Below, piece after piece: positions 24,189 through 35,395 of a stretch of 64,000 bases of DNA (position 1 is its first letter; each line of letters opens with the position of its first letter). The DNA comes from Deuterostichococcus epilithicus. Its lineage: Eukaryota > Chlorophyta > Trebouxiophyceae > Prasiolales > Stichococcaceae. Made by a program: the position numbers and the translations under genes. The stretch covers positions 124,001 through 188,000 of the forward strand of contig JAVTLE010000007.1 in assembly GCA_033439295.1 (NCBI GenBank). The letters run 5' to 3'. The notes below the pieces were generated by a model. It did not search any database. It saw only the letters and a list, made by a program, of their open reading frames with translations, and had not been told where the DNA came from.

Positions 24189-27100
24189 ATGCAGGAGACA
24201 TGGCAGCTGCCGCTACTTCTGGACATCGGCCTTGACCAGGACTGGCCGCTGCACGAACGCGAGGCTTCTCCCGGTGGGCTCTCGGGGTCGGCAGATGGCA
24301 AACAGCAGGAGTGCACACAGGCGCTTTTCTCGTCTCTCGAAATGATGGAGAAGACAGACCTCCCACAGCTTATGCAGCAATCGTTTGACAGCATGCCGGA
24401 GCTGCCGGCTCACGAGATGGAAGAGCTACTGGGCTGGAGCGACCCCGAGGCCCTGCTGGCCACCAGTCTGCCAGCGCCGCTGCAGCTGATGGAGCAGCCG
24501 CCATGCGCAGCCCAGGCGCCCTCGCTGCCACACAGTGTCCCGCCGCCAGCGCAGCCCAGCTGGGCATCTCCGCCGCCGCAGCCACTGCTGCCGCTGCTGC
24601 AGCTGTCCCCTCACATTGACAGTCCGGGCGTGCCGACTCTGCTGCCCATGCCAGTGCCAAGCCGCCAGCATGCCGCTCCCAGCCTCAGTTGCAGTGCAGC
24701 AGCGATTGGTGGTAGTTCCAGCCATTACGATGGCGACGCCATTGGCAGCTGGCAGGCCCTGCAGCCGCCGCCGCCTCATGTGACATCGCCGCTGCAGCCC
24801 CTGCGCACGCCCAGCTGCGAGAGTTCGTGTGGCGGTTGCCAGCAGCCACAAAGTCGGAAGAGGCGCGGCCTGACGAATGAGTCGCCTGAGATCCTGAAGC
24901 AGCTGTTCCAGGCCAAGCAGGATCAGAATCGCCGGAATCAACAGGACTGCAGGGCACGCAAGAAGGTGAGTTGCAGTGCTGCGGTATACTCTGGAGCAGG
25001 ACATCACGCACGTACCGCAACCTCAGCTTACAAGGGCTGTTCAATCTGCTGCTGTTGATGAAGCTGTTCCAACTTCGGTTTACTAGACAGCTGATGAAGT
25101 GAACTTGGACAAAGAGCAAGCCTGTGGCAGGTGCTGACGTGCAGCAGCTATTCTGGTGTGCAGCACAAGCTGGCTGAGGGCCTGGCGCAGGTCGCCGACC
25201 TGCAACAGAAGGTCGCCAAGCACGAGCACCTCATCGCTGAGCTGGAGTCGGCCAATGCGTGTTTACAGGATGCGCTGTCGAGAACGGGCCCTGCAGACAT
25301 GCAAGTGAGTCACGCAGATGAGAGGGACAGCCATTGCACGATCATGACTTTGCAGACTCCAGCAGTGTGTACCGCACACAGCTGGCCGCCGTCCTGCACC
25401 AATCAGGTGTAGTTCTGCGGCTGGCCCGCCCTGTGTCGTGCATCGTGCTTAGTATGCCATTGTCACAGCCGAAACGGCGTGTCCAGCACATCACGGTTGC
25501 AGGTTGCAGACTACGCAGTTTGGCCCACCGTGTATGTGCTCTCGCCACCTGTCAGCCGGATCCGTCATGGCGCAGTTGCCCATCACCTTGTCTGCTGACA
25601 AGACGCAGCAGCTCTTGAGAGTAGACAAGACACCTCTGCTGAGGCTGGCACTGACCACGCTCTTCGGATGCCGACTGTGACTGCCCATCACCTGCGGCTG
25701 GCGTGCTTCTGCGGCAGTTGACACACCCTCTGGCGAACCAGCCGCTCATGCTCCCTGCCAGCACGGCTAGCGCAATCCCCCCCTGCAGGATCAATATTGT
25801 CAGGTGCCAGCAATCAGCAATCAGCAGTCAGAGTCAGCACACATGCTGCTGCACTGCAGGTATCGGAGCAAATGACGCTCGAACTGCAGGCACTTGTGTC
25901 CGAGGTGTCTGCTGGCGTCACGGCTGTGCTGACCAAGCTGGGCACGACGGACGCGGCGACGGTGTCACAGCAGCTGCAGGGTTCTAATGCCGACCCGCGG
26001 GCGATGTACCAGGTGCCTAGCTGGTGCCAGAGGTTGACCTGCCCGGTGTCAGCCGGCCCGTCTGTCTGTGTTGCAGGATCCTATTGGTCCAAACCTGGGG
26101 CCATCAGCACCATGTCCAGTGCAGCAGACAATTATTGTGCCGAGTTCTGAGAGATGCTGAGCTGGTAGCTTCCTGTGCATTGTGCATCGGACGGCACAGG
26201 CAATGGGTGGCGCAGACCTGCAGGGGAACACGCAAATGCACTAAGCTGCAATGCTGCTGATGATCACATTTTTCGTTTGCCATCAATGCAGGCGCTGCTA
26301 CAGTGCATTCAGCAGCTCCAGCACGGCAACAGCAATGTGCAATCCCTGCGGTGGCTCCTCAGGGCAGTTCGACATGTGCGCTGCTACCACCCTCGTTGAC
26401 ACTGGTCACCATATGGCAACTGTGTCGACTGCGGCACGGCATGCCTCCCACCACCGTGCACATACGGCTCTGCTATGGCTCCCTGAGCCACATGCTTCCT
26501 TGGGTGCATCTGCAGCGCTCCGCATGGCCATCAGCCCCTGTGGCGTCACTAGCAACTGCATGTTTCGATGCTGGAGATGTTGCCGAAACCACTGGCTTTT
26601 CAACTGCATCTGGCACTGATGGATGCCACTCCCATGCACGAAGCAGCTCGTGGGTGCAGCGAGACATGGCGGGACATCAAATCCAGGGCAATACTCAGCA
26701 CACCAACTCAATTATCAAGGTGACAGGATGTGAGGCAGAGTACTGTGCACACCACACTGACGCTCCTCCGTGCTTGAATGCAGGCATCCCAGAGGTTGTG
26801 GGCCATGCAGCCGCTGCTGTGGACGACTGTCTTTGGCGGCATGGATGGATCCGGCAGCCAGCAGGGCAAGCCAGGCGATAATCAGCCCGAATTGCAGGCA
26901 TGTCTCTCAGCAGCGCGTTTATATGCAGACTCGTTGCCTCCCCACATGCCAGCTGCTGCACCAGCATCCCGAAACACAGCGCGCCAGTGTGCTGGGCAAG
27001 CACATCCGCCATACAAAGGTTGCTGCCCTGCATGTGCGCAGGCGCTATTGCCGGCGCTGGACCCGGGACAGCGGGCCGGGCTTGCGCGCATCTTGGACCA

Positions 27101-28166
27101 TCGATGCAATGGCCTGCGGTTAGCGGGCTGCCGGCGCCGGCGCCTAGCCGGGGAGCTGCTTTCCGCCGCTGCTGCGCCAGAGGATGCTATCTCACATACA
27201 ACGCTGGTTCTCACGGCACGTTGCTCCCGGCCTCCAAATGCCGCTGACCCCTGCTGCACAGGCCGCAGTCCGCTATCCCATGACTGCATGTGCAGAATTG
27301 CTGCAGGGTTTGTATAAACCTAAGCACACATGATCACGGGGGAAAGCTGTGGCTTGTCCCTCAGCATTTGCGCCCTTTTGTTCGCAAGTCCTCCGTCACA
27401 GCGCTGGCTTTGATGGCCAGGTGGCGCCTTTTGGCGGCCCTGCTCGCTGCTGTGAGGTGTGCGCATGTTGACAGCTGTGGCTGCCGGTGTGGTGCAGGCG
27501 GATAAGGTAGCAGAGCAGGTGCTGTACATACGGCTGCAGGTGGCGCAAGCGCGTTACAATTTTTTCGATGCTGTGATCTTCGACCTACTCAGCTCCGAGC
27601 AGGTGTGTGCAGCGGGTTTGGGATTTCACAGGGCAGCACGTCAGACTCTGGCTGCCTCATTGTGCATGTTCACGCTGGTCACGCTGAGCAGGCGGGAAAT
27701 AGCCGCGGCCCATTGCAAGGTCTGGCGTATGCTCACCCTGCAACTCAGAGCATGCTGACAATGGATTGAAGCCCTGCGCTGGCGTGCTGCAGGCAGCGAC
27801 CCTGATATCAGCAATGGCCTCTGCCAAGGTCACCCTCCCAGAGCTGTGCAGGTGGGCTGCTGTTGTACAGCTGCTACCCAGTGCACAAGGGTACAGCATC
27901 AAGGTTGCGTCACGCAGATCACGTGCGGAATATTCTCGTGCACTGACCTGAAGGGCTGCCTTGCGCCTTGCACGTCACGAGGCTTCACAGAAAATTTGTT
28001 GGCACTTGCAGGGCTGCTATATCACTATAGAGCTGCGATGCCACATTTCAGCAAGGTCATTTACAGCATCAGCCTGGATTGGGGCCCACCCCAGCTATGC
28101 CTGCGCAATCTGGTCTTATATCCAAACCCACAAAGCGCGATGCAGCGGGCATTCGTCTTTACGTGA
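24189..28166 (+). CDS. bZIP transcription factor with long C-terminal region
   Basis: DNA-binding regulator. Exon 1 (24189-24965, 259 codons) holds an acidic, Leu-rich start (MQETWQLPLLLDIGLDQDW), a Pro/Gln-rich middle that may be an activation segment, and the basic region NRRNQQDCRARKK. Exon 2 (25164-25304) continues without a break into the zipper, with hydrophobic a/d positions V/L, V/H, I/L, N/L. The N-x7-K spacing fits a bZIP; the Asp-Cys pair in the basic region is unusual compared with plant factors. Further exons: about 25356-25406 (weak), 25860-26012 (51 codons), from 26292, from about 26780 (open for 179 codons, may hide an intron), about 27500-27602 (RYNFFDAVIFDLLSSEQ), about 27792-27850, and a last exon near 28010-28166. 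It lies in the same orientation as the zipper-only paralogue, suggesting a tandem duplication. Middle exon joins are not all proven. Confidence 0.75.
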
Positions 28167-28439
28167 AAGCGATATTGAGGAAAAGCAGACTGTATCACCT
28201 GTGCTGTTGCAATTGGTGGTGAAGTTAGCATTCAGGCAATCTGACCAGTATGCGTAGCGGGTGACCGGTCACATTGCTAATGCAAAGGACCCTAAGCAGC
28301 ACAGTGGCTAAGCCACATGTGAAGCACCGGCCACGAGTATCGCAGAGAAGGCATACACGGTCGCAGAGCTGATTGCTATGCGGCATGCATAATATAAAAG
28401 TCAGCAGTGTCTCAAATGGCTGACGCCATCTGAATGGGG
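28167..28439. other. Spacer between the bZIP gene and the nad4 insertion
   Basis: About 270 bp with no gene or motif. GC falls gradually towards the mitochondrial insertion. Confidence 0.4.
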
Positions 28440-29015
28440 AAGTATGTCATAACCGTGCTTCAAGTCTTTGGAACTATATATAGGTCTGAATAAGGCTCTG
28501 GATGAAGTCCCATCAATTAAACTGTATATACGAAGGGTAAACACACAAAAAGGTCGTCCCATGATAAGTCACTAAAACTGAAATAATAATACGGTTTTGC
28601 TAAACGATACATTACACGATTACGCTACGATAATGCACATGCTGCCCCTAATACAGTTCCAGTAGTTGCCATAAATGCTACAATTATGTTGTTTTGAAAG
28701 GCATCTAATACAACTATGAACTCACCTACCAAGCTACATGTAACAGGTAAACTAGTACTTGCCAACACAAAGTAAATCATGATAGCGGATAATAGCATAG
28801 TTCTTGCGCACCCTGCATACTAACGTTCTAAACGAGTTTTATGCCTATCGTGAAGAACCCCTACACGTAACAGAGGAGTAGGTGATACTAAAATGTGACT
28901 CGACTTCATTACGATGCTTACTTTAAATACCCTGTGTATTTAAGCTAAGTAAACCATTAGTAACAAAACACTATCGACGTAAGCTACTGAAGAGTGAATC
29001 TTTTGCAAAAATTAT
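28440..29015 (-). pseudogene. nad4: Nuclear copy of mitochondrial nad4 (NUMT), 3' part, decayed
   Basis: An abruptly AT-rich block. On the minus strand it translates as the C-terminal half of NADH dehydrogenase subunit 4: HSSVAYVDSV, then a histidine motif SHILVSPTPLLRVGVLHDRH followed by KTRLER, then SLPVTCSLVGEFIVVLDAFQ, NRVMYRLAKP and FSDLSWDDLF. Complex I subunit 4 is a proton-pumping membrane protein encoded in mitochondria, so a nuclear copy should be inert. In-frame stops occur at 28940-28942 (TAA), 28820-28822 (TAG), 28625-28627 (TAG) and 28517-28519 (TAA). The first half of the gene is missing. One TAG stands at a position that is usually Leu in NAD4, so part of the 'damage' may be a non-standard mitochondrial code. 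Only contamination by a true mitochondrial contig join would change this reading. Confidence 0.88.
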
Positions 29016-29023
29016 CAAAGGCC

Positions 29024-29058
29024 GTCCGTCTGTCGTGTGTCCGTTTGGACAGACGGAC
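29024..29058. repeat. Eleven-bp perfect inverted repeat at the NUMT border
   Basis: GTCCGTCTGTC (29024-29034) and its exact reverse complement (29048-29058) are separated by 13 bases. The palindrome begins about 10 bases beyond the last recognisable nad4 codon, where base composition returns to nuclear values. Confidence 0.8.
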
Positions 29059-29689
29059 ACGGACAAGATACAGAAAAGGTGGCTATGTCTGCCAAGGGGT
29101 GCGTCTGTTCGTAAACCAAGCGAATTGTTTCGGCTATGACTCGGCTCCGCCCCAGCTCCAGCACCGCGCCCACAGGCGTTTGCATCGACTAAACCTCACC
29201 TGCAGCTCAGGATTGGCTCCACACCACTCATGCGCAGCTCACTGCGAGCTGCCGCTCGAGACTGTGTTGAGCCGACTGCAACTTTGAGGCAGCAATCTCG
29301 GGTGCAGCCGCTTATGTCGCGCTTCGACACGCCTTTGGCTCGACTTTGACTCGACTAACCTGATGCACCTTCAACGATCAGCCCGGCAGCGGCAGCAGCC
29401 CGGCTTCGGCCCAGCAAGCACGCTGGATGCCGGTTTCTCAGCTTGGTCCCAACGTCAGCTCGTCTGCCCGGCCAACGGCAGCCGGCGGCTGCCGGCGGAC
29501 GGCTACCCAGGTGCATGCTCCTGCTCCTATCGCACGCAGGTCTTGAGTCTCAACTCCAAGCTGTGTGCGACTGCGAGGATGACTGCCTGCAGGGTGCAGT
29601 GCTCGCCACCGTGCCAGTGACAGCCGTAAGCCTGTAACTTCGAGGCTCATCGCTTCGTTTGCAGCCTTGTTGACAGCTGACAGGCCTCG

Positions 29690-31530
29690 CGACCTGCGGT
29701 GCTGACTCCTCGCGCGCGGCGGCTGCAGGCTCGCGTCCGGCAGCGAGCCTGGGCAGGGCCAGCAGCTATCCCGGTGGCCGCTGCGGCTATGGCTACTCCC
29801 GCAGCCTCTGCAGCTGCAGTTGCAGCCGCCGCACCCCCCGCTGCTGATCTGCGGGGCAGGCCGCGCGCCCCCATTGACGTTGCGGTTGTGGAGCAGCTGC
29901 TCAACCACAGCTGGACGATGAAGGAGGTGGCGGACTACGTCGGGGTGCGTCGCTGTGGTCCAACATGTCGTTCCCGCCCACAGCAGCCATTCAATGCGTC
30001 ACCTTCCACAGGTGACAGAGTTGCTCCAGCGTGAGCAAAACCCCGTGCAGCTCTGTCTGTGTAGTGCAGTGCATGGCCGTGCCGCAGCCAAGGCGACCGT
30101 GCACAGACGCATCGAAACCGTTTCTGCACCGTGCATGCACTGATACCTGGCGCTCCCCTGAGAGCCTGCGCATGTGCTGAATGTATCTGGGATGGTGTGC
30201 CTGATCGAAGCACAGCGCGACGTCCTTTCAATGTGCGCGCCAGCCAGCTGCTGGGCAGACAGGCGCCTCACTGTGCTGAAGCTGGTTCAACCGCAATTGA
30301 CCAAGCGGTCGTTCGTCTTGCCGTCCTGCCTGTAGGTTGAGCCCGTCACTGTCCGCCGCCGCCTGCGCAAGAACGGCAGCGGGTACTGGCATTAACTGCC
30401 GGACGAGGAGCTGCTGGCGCAGCCGCACGAAGTGTCCGACGTCTCAGAGCAGGACCGTGCCGACGGCTTCCGCAAGGGCCAGGCTGCGCCAATGGCGCAT
30501 GCCGGCCTGCACCCGCCGCGCCAACAGGTGCTGGACATCCGCCGCGTGCACAACCCGGCCGCCAACGAGGCGTGGCAGGAGCGCGTGCTGCGGCCCTATA
30601 ACGTGCAGCAGCCTATGAAGCTGTAGCACTTCGACAGTGAGTGCCTCTAGTCCCGGAAAATACTGTCATGCGAACGCATGTTGGCAATCGGCCCCTGTGC
30701 AGCCAACTGGCTCCCGAGAGCCTGTCTTCTGTCCGGCCCGTGCTGGAGCCAGCACGCCCCCTGCGTGCTGTTCTGCTGCCAGGAATTGCTGCCAAGAAAG
30801 ATGTGTTGCACACCAGGAAGCATGTGCTTTCAGACGCATGTCCGCAGCGTGGTCATGCTGCTGCTTCTGGACGGCGCCTGTGAGCATCACTGCTGGAATT
30901 GTATGCTCCTGGCCGTCGCCACCAGCACGCTGTCCTGACGTGCTGCCCTCCTTCTGCCGCGACACTGACTTCCATCTAGGTCTGTGGACCGCAGATCACG
31001 AGAAGCTACACATGTACGGCTTTTGGGTCCATGTGTGCGTCGACGGCGGCAGCAACCACGTGGTCTACTGCACTGCCGCCCTCGACAAGTCCTCGAGGCG
31101 CTGCTGGTCGGCTTCGAACGTGCGGTCACGGACTTTGGCTTCCCGCTGCGCGTGCGGGCAGACATGGCGCTTGAGGGGCAGGTGCTGCTCTCCGCCATAC
31201 CCCTCTCTGCAGCATCCTGTTAGTGGTTTAAACTGCTTTAGATCTGCTGCAAGCATCCGGTCTTCTGCTGGCTGGTGCTGCCGCGCGTGCCTCCGGGGGT
31301 GCCGCTGTTTTGCAGCCGACCGTCAGCTTGAGGCACAATACATTTCCGGCTGCCCGGCACGGAGCAGTGTGCCACCTTTCACAGCGTCTGCTGCTTGCGT
31401 CGGCCAGAGGGCATCGGGCAGCGCATGCTGGATGTGCAAGCCACCGGCGCCTATCTCACCAGCCCATCTACCGCCAACCAGGTGGGCAGAAGGGCCTCAA
31501 ATGCATCACAACACGCATGTGATGACGGCG
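29690..31530 (+). pseudogene. DDE-type integrase/transposase gene, broken
   Basis: Pieces of one protein lie in order. 29690-29940: an Ala-rich start, then a helix-turn-helix-like segment (WTMKEVADYVG) with a donor after it. About 30333-30632: VRRRLRKNGSGYWH, then LPDEELLAQP and RQQVLDIRRVHNP, ending in a piece like the L-W-H-x-D start of an integrase core. About 30981-31180: the core TADHEKLHMYGFWVHVCVDG and VTDFGFPLRVRAD. About 31400-31482: RMLDVQATGAYLTSPSTANQ. These match the integrase-core family whose catalytic Asp precedes an H-K-L-x-x-x-G motif. It is not intact: TAA at about 30394, TAG replacing the core Trp at about 30625, and a frame break after the ALDKS text near 31090. No terminal repeats were recognised, so the element or domesticated gene it came from is unknown. 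Confidence 0.6.
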
Positions 31531-31563
31531 GTCGGCTGGCTTCCAGTTGGCGTCCTGTGTTCA

Positions 31564-31627
31564 CCAGCGAATGTGCTTTGCAAGGGTCCATACCTGTGCC
31601 AGCGAATGTGCTTTGCAAGGGTCCATG
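31564..31627 (+). repeat. Short direct tandem repeat
   Basis: A 28-base string (starting CCAGCGAATGTGC) occurs twice, 35 bases apart, without mismatch. It lies just downstream of the broken integrase gene. Confidence 0.9.
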
Positions 31628-31639
31628 CCTCCAGGCCAC

Positions 31640-33800
31640 CAACGCTGCGGCTGGCCAGCGGCAGCTCGGCCCCTCCGTGCGGGACCCGCTCGCCACTGAG
31701 GCGTGGCGCCTGCTCCGAGACGCCGTTGTGGGGTGCGACCCTGGAGACTCAGCATCTGCAACCGCTTCATTCGTCATGAAACCTGTCGAGAAAATGGGTT
31801 CGAATGGCTTCAGTGTGTGTCTGCGATTGATCTTGGTTTCTTTGCCGTGTTGGCGTCCATGCTCAGTGCTCTGGCTTGGGCTGCAGCTGGCGTGATCATG
31901 GGCCACTCCCCTCACAGGCACCTGCTGGAGCCGTCAGACCAAACACGAGGAGCACGGGCTGTTTACCACGCATGGTGCGCCTCACGCCGCACATGCATGC
32001 AATGCCGTGTTGTAACATCCGAGTTTCTGATGCATGCAGCTTCTCGGCCTAAAGCTGTCCCACCGACTCCGTTCGACCCGGCCGCAGGTGACGCAGCAAC
32101 TGGCCTAGCTGCGGGACTACCAGCACCAGGCGGGCACGGCGGCCACTGATGCCAGCTCTCTGGCTCTGCCGTAGGGGCCATGGTGCATGCCGGTGCTGTG
32201 CAGCATGTCCGTGAGACCTACCTCCTGCTAAGCCAGTGACTTGACATACTGCAGCCGCCGTACTTGGGTATCTTACTTGTGCATTGGCGCAGCAGCAGGC
32301 GGCGAGCGGATGTTGTACACCGCCGGCTGCTGCCGCCCATTTCGCTTGGACAGCATCTCGCCAAATGCGCTTTCATGGACTCTGATACGCCCTACATGCA
32401 AGTGCTAGGTTCGTGTGCTGACTGGCGCCAAGAGCAACAGCTCAGCAAGGCTGTGATCCACACCTTGCCCTTGGGCGGGGTATGATGAAACCATATGCTT
32501 CACCTCCTCCAACGCCGCATTCCTGCGCCCGCAGCGGGCACATATCGATTTTGCCAGACGTTTCAACCTGCTGCCTTGTTGCTGGCAGTGGCGGGTGCTG
32601 CGGCGGCTTCTTCTGCTGCTGCCGGCGGGCAAGTGTTGCTTGAACACTTTCTGCAAAGTCAGCAGGCAGATGACTCAGCTGTCCCAGCTGGAATCTGCTC
32701 ATCAAAGCACGGGGCCGCGCGGCAACCCTTCCTGCGGCGGCATCCGGCTCGGTTTCATGATGAAGTGCCGTACAATTCAAGGTCACAGCTGCTCTTGTAC
32801 ATTGCGGCTGTCACCTGACACCGCAGTCTGCAGCACACAACACGAGAAAAAAACCCACTGCATAGGAGCCGACCGCTGCTGCTGGCACTTTGCATCGAGG
32901 CGACAGCGACGAGGGCGTTCAAGCCTCGCAACATCCAGGTTCGGTGTGAGATTGCACATCAACCGGTCATTGTGCTGCACCAGCCGGCTTCGGCGCATGG
33001 GCCATTCACCCGCCATGAAGGGTTGGCGCCGCGCGCCGCGGCTTGTGTAATACCTGCCCGCCCGCATTCAGCTAATATGTGGGCTAAAGCCATGCCATGA
33101 AGCCATGAAGGCTTCTCTGGCAGTAGACACACAACAGCCGGCGACGGCAGTTGTTGCTGCGCACGGAGAGGACAGCGGCAGGAGGTGGATGTACACCGTA
33201 GCCTCGCAGCTGGCGGGAATTTTTACCCAAACACGTTCGAGTCGCCTGCCTGGGATATACGCCACCGAGCGGCACTGCTGTCGTCTGGGGCTGCCGCTGC
33301 AGGTGGCAGCATGCGCAGGTTGCGCAGCCAGCTCGTGTTCGGACCCGTATGATCAATGCCTATAGTATATCTATGTGAGATGTTGCAGGCGCGGTGCTGG
33401 CTTTGCCGGCGGTGTGGATCGGGAAATGCTCTCACGAGACTGCGTGATCACATCAGCGGGGCGCCGTCAGCTCCTTGCGGGTGAGCACTCCTCGTACAAG
33501 AGAATGCAGAGTCATTTTTCTTCGTAGAAAACTTGACTGGCACGATTGAATGGGTCAAGCGGGCAATTATGAAGCTGCACCTCCAAAGTGGAGCGCACGT
33601 GCCGTTGTCGCAGACGGCGTTTCTTTGGAAGCACCGCTTCTCATGGATGTCGCGTTGAAACCATCATGACTATATCAAGGAACACTCATCGCGCAGCAGC
33701 TGCTGCCAGCTGCAGCCGCTGTGGTGTGATCCGCATGGACAGCAGCAAGCACTTCCTGGTGCCTGCAGCCGATGGAAGGCGTGTGCGACCGTCTGAAGGC
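31640..33800. other. Region without a recognisable gene
   Basis: About 2.1 kb between the broken integrase gene and the unrecognised minus-strand gene. There are open frames on both strands, the longest about 150 codons, with Ala/Arg/Pro-biased composition and no domain I recognise. The minus-strand stretch near 32520-32720 (reading FQLGQLSHLPADFAESVQA) may be a terminal exon of the 33.9-35.4 kb gene, but I cannot join it. Confidence 0.35.
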
Positions 33801-33899
33801 CGCGTGGGTATTACTCTTGTTTCCACATCTGACACTTTCTCGAAAACAGATGGTGCAAAGGCATGTGACCCTGATTCGACACACCGGACTGCGCGACAG

Positions 33900-35379
33900 A
33901 AGCAACGGCACGAACCTGCCAAACCCATTGGAACAAATGAAGGCTTGCTGCGGCACCTACCGCCTGCAAACGAGGTTCACATGAGCTCCATCCACGCCAC
34001 TTGGACCACATGGCCAGTAAGTGTTGCCCCTGCTGCTGTCGCTGCTTGTGGCCCGCCTCCCAGGCCAGGTTTATGGCAGACCACACTGCGCAGCCGCGCC
34101 AGCGCCGCACTCCCAGCTGACCGCCTTGGCGCTGGATATGCGCGCTGCCACCTTGTAAGAGTTCTAAGGCGGCACATCGACCTTGTGGAAGAAAAAACGA
34201 GCGACACAGTCGTCCTCTGCAGTGACGGTGCGGCTGAAAGACACCCGCTCCGGCACAAGCTGGCCGCTCGCACGCAGCCCCGCCACGTGCCCCGAAGGCA
34301 CCGCTGTCGAGCTCAGCACATTGCCCAAGGAAACCGTGCGGTGCTGCGCTAGCACGATTGGGATGCGCTCGCCGTGGAGCGGCGGCGTTGCAAACAACGG
34401 AAGCAGTGTCGTCAATCACTGCTGGCCAGGCCGCGGGGCTGTGAGCGGTCCAAAGCATGGGCGGCGCGCATGCCGAAGACTTGCCAGGGGTGTGAATGTG
34501 GCCTGGGCAGCCGGCGGCCATGCTGACTGCAGAGGCCGCCCAGTGCTGCAGTGCCAGCGAGGTGCCACATATGCCAGGATGTAGATCACAGCACATGCCC
34601 AGAAGCAGGGCGGAAGGGGAGGCACACCCATGGAGCCAGTTGCATACCCCACCCATGCGGTGAGCTCCTGCGGCACGGCCTGCCCTGCCCACCGCTGCAG
34701 GTAGCCCTTGATATCCTCCAGAGCTGCGATGCACAATTTTGCGGGCTGAGCGCTCATTCTGTTTTTGCTGCGAGCCACATTGGTAGTTGCAAGCTCCGTC
34801 AACAGCATGTGCATGCCAAGGCAAGTCGCGCAAGCCGGCGGGCTCTGCGGGAGGGGTCAACAAACAGTGGAAAGCTTTGCGCACCCGGGGACGGCAGATG
34901 AGGTCCAGGTCGGCGGCCTTGACGAACGCCTTCTCAGCGACCAGCGGGTTGACCGCCGGCAGCGCCGCAACCGCGTACGCGGCCTCCACCGCCAGGCTCG
35001 TCCCGCGAGATGCAGGAAAAGCCGGCGAGCAGGCCCTCCATCGCAGCCATGTTGTTGCGCAGCAGGCGCCTGCAGGACAGCGCGTCAGCGACATCAGCAG
35101 CTTGCAAGCACCTCCACAAAGGCCCTGGCTGCACTTTGCGAAGTGCAGCGTCACGGATCACAGTAAGACTGTGGGTCGTGCGGCACACACAACCACGCTG
35201 CCTATCATGCTTGGATGGAGCCGCGGGAGCAGCAGACGCAGCGCACGTCATGTACTCCTGCATGCAGCGGTTGAAGGTGGTGGCGCTGTCGAATTTGAGG
35301 TCCTCTTCCTCGAGCAGCTCGTCCGCGACCGCCATCTCTGTTCGCGCGGCGTCCCAGTTCACAAGCCCACATCGGTACA
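33900..35379 (-). CDS. Unrecognised spliced gene, fragment
   Basis: I do not recognise this protein. Two exons look real from splice sites and composition. The first, 35379-35247, is acidic and helical (MAVADELLEEEDLKFDSATT). The second, 35069-34885, reads RLLRNNMAAMEGLLAGF, then, after an apparent one-base break in a T run near 35005, continues as VEAAYAVAALPAVNPLVAEK. Further candidate exons lie near 34740-34550 (LEDIKGYLQRWAGQ, then a membrane-like CFWACAVIYILAYVAP) and 34430-34190 (GLRASGQLVPERVSFSRTV). The 447-codon open frame covering this area is mostly in another frame and should not be taken as the protein. The copia fragment begins 17 bases upstream of the first exon's acceptor, so the 5' end may have been lost or displaced by that insertion. 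Confidence 0.35.
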
Positions 35380-35395
35380 CTGAAGCGCGGCCAGC

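Noticed and set aside
33588-34352. A 254-codon plus-strand frame.
   Set aside because: Arg/His-rich antisense text opposite a plausible minus-strand exon; no domain.
33811-35154. A 447-codon open frame on the minus strand, the longest in the window.
   Set aside because: It runs through good splice donors and acceptors, most of its translation is Cys/Ala/Arg-rich without a motif, and the plausible exons of this gene lie partly in other frames. Only a short part (VEAAYAVAALPAVNPLVAEK) is probably coding.
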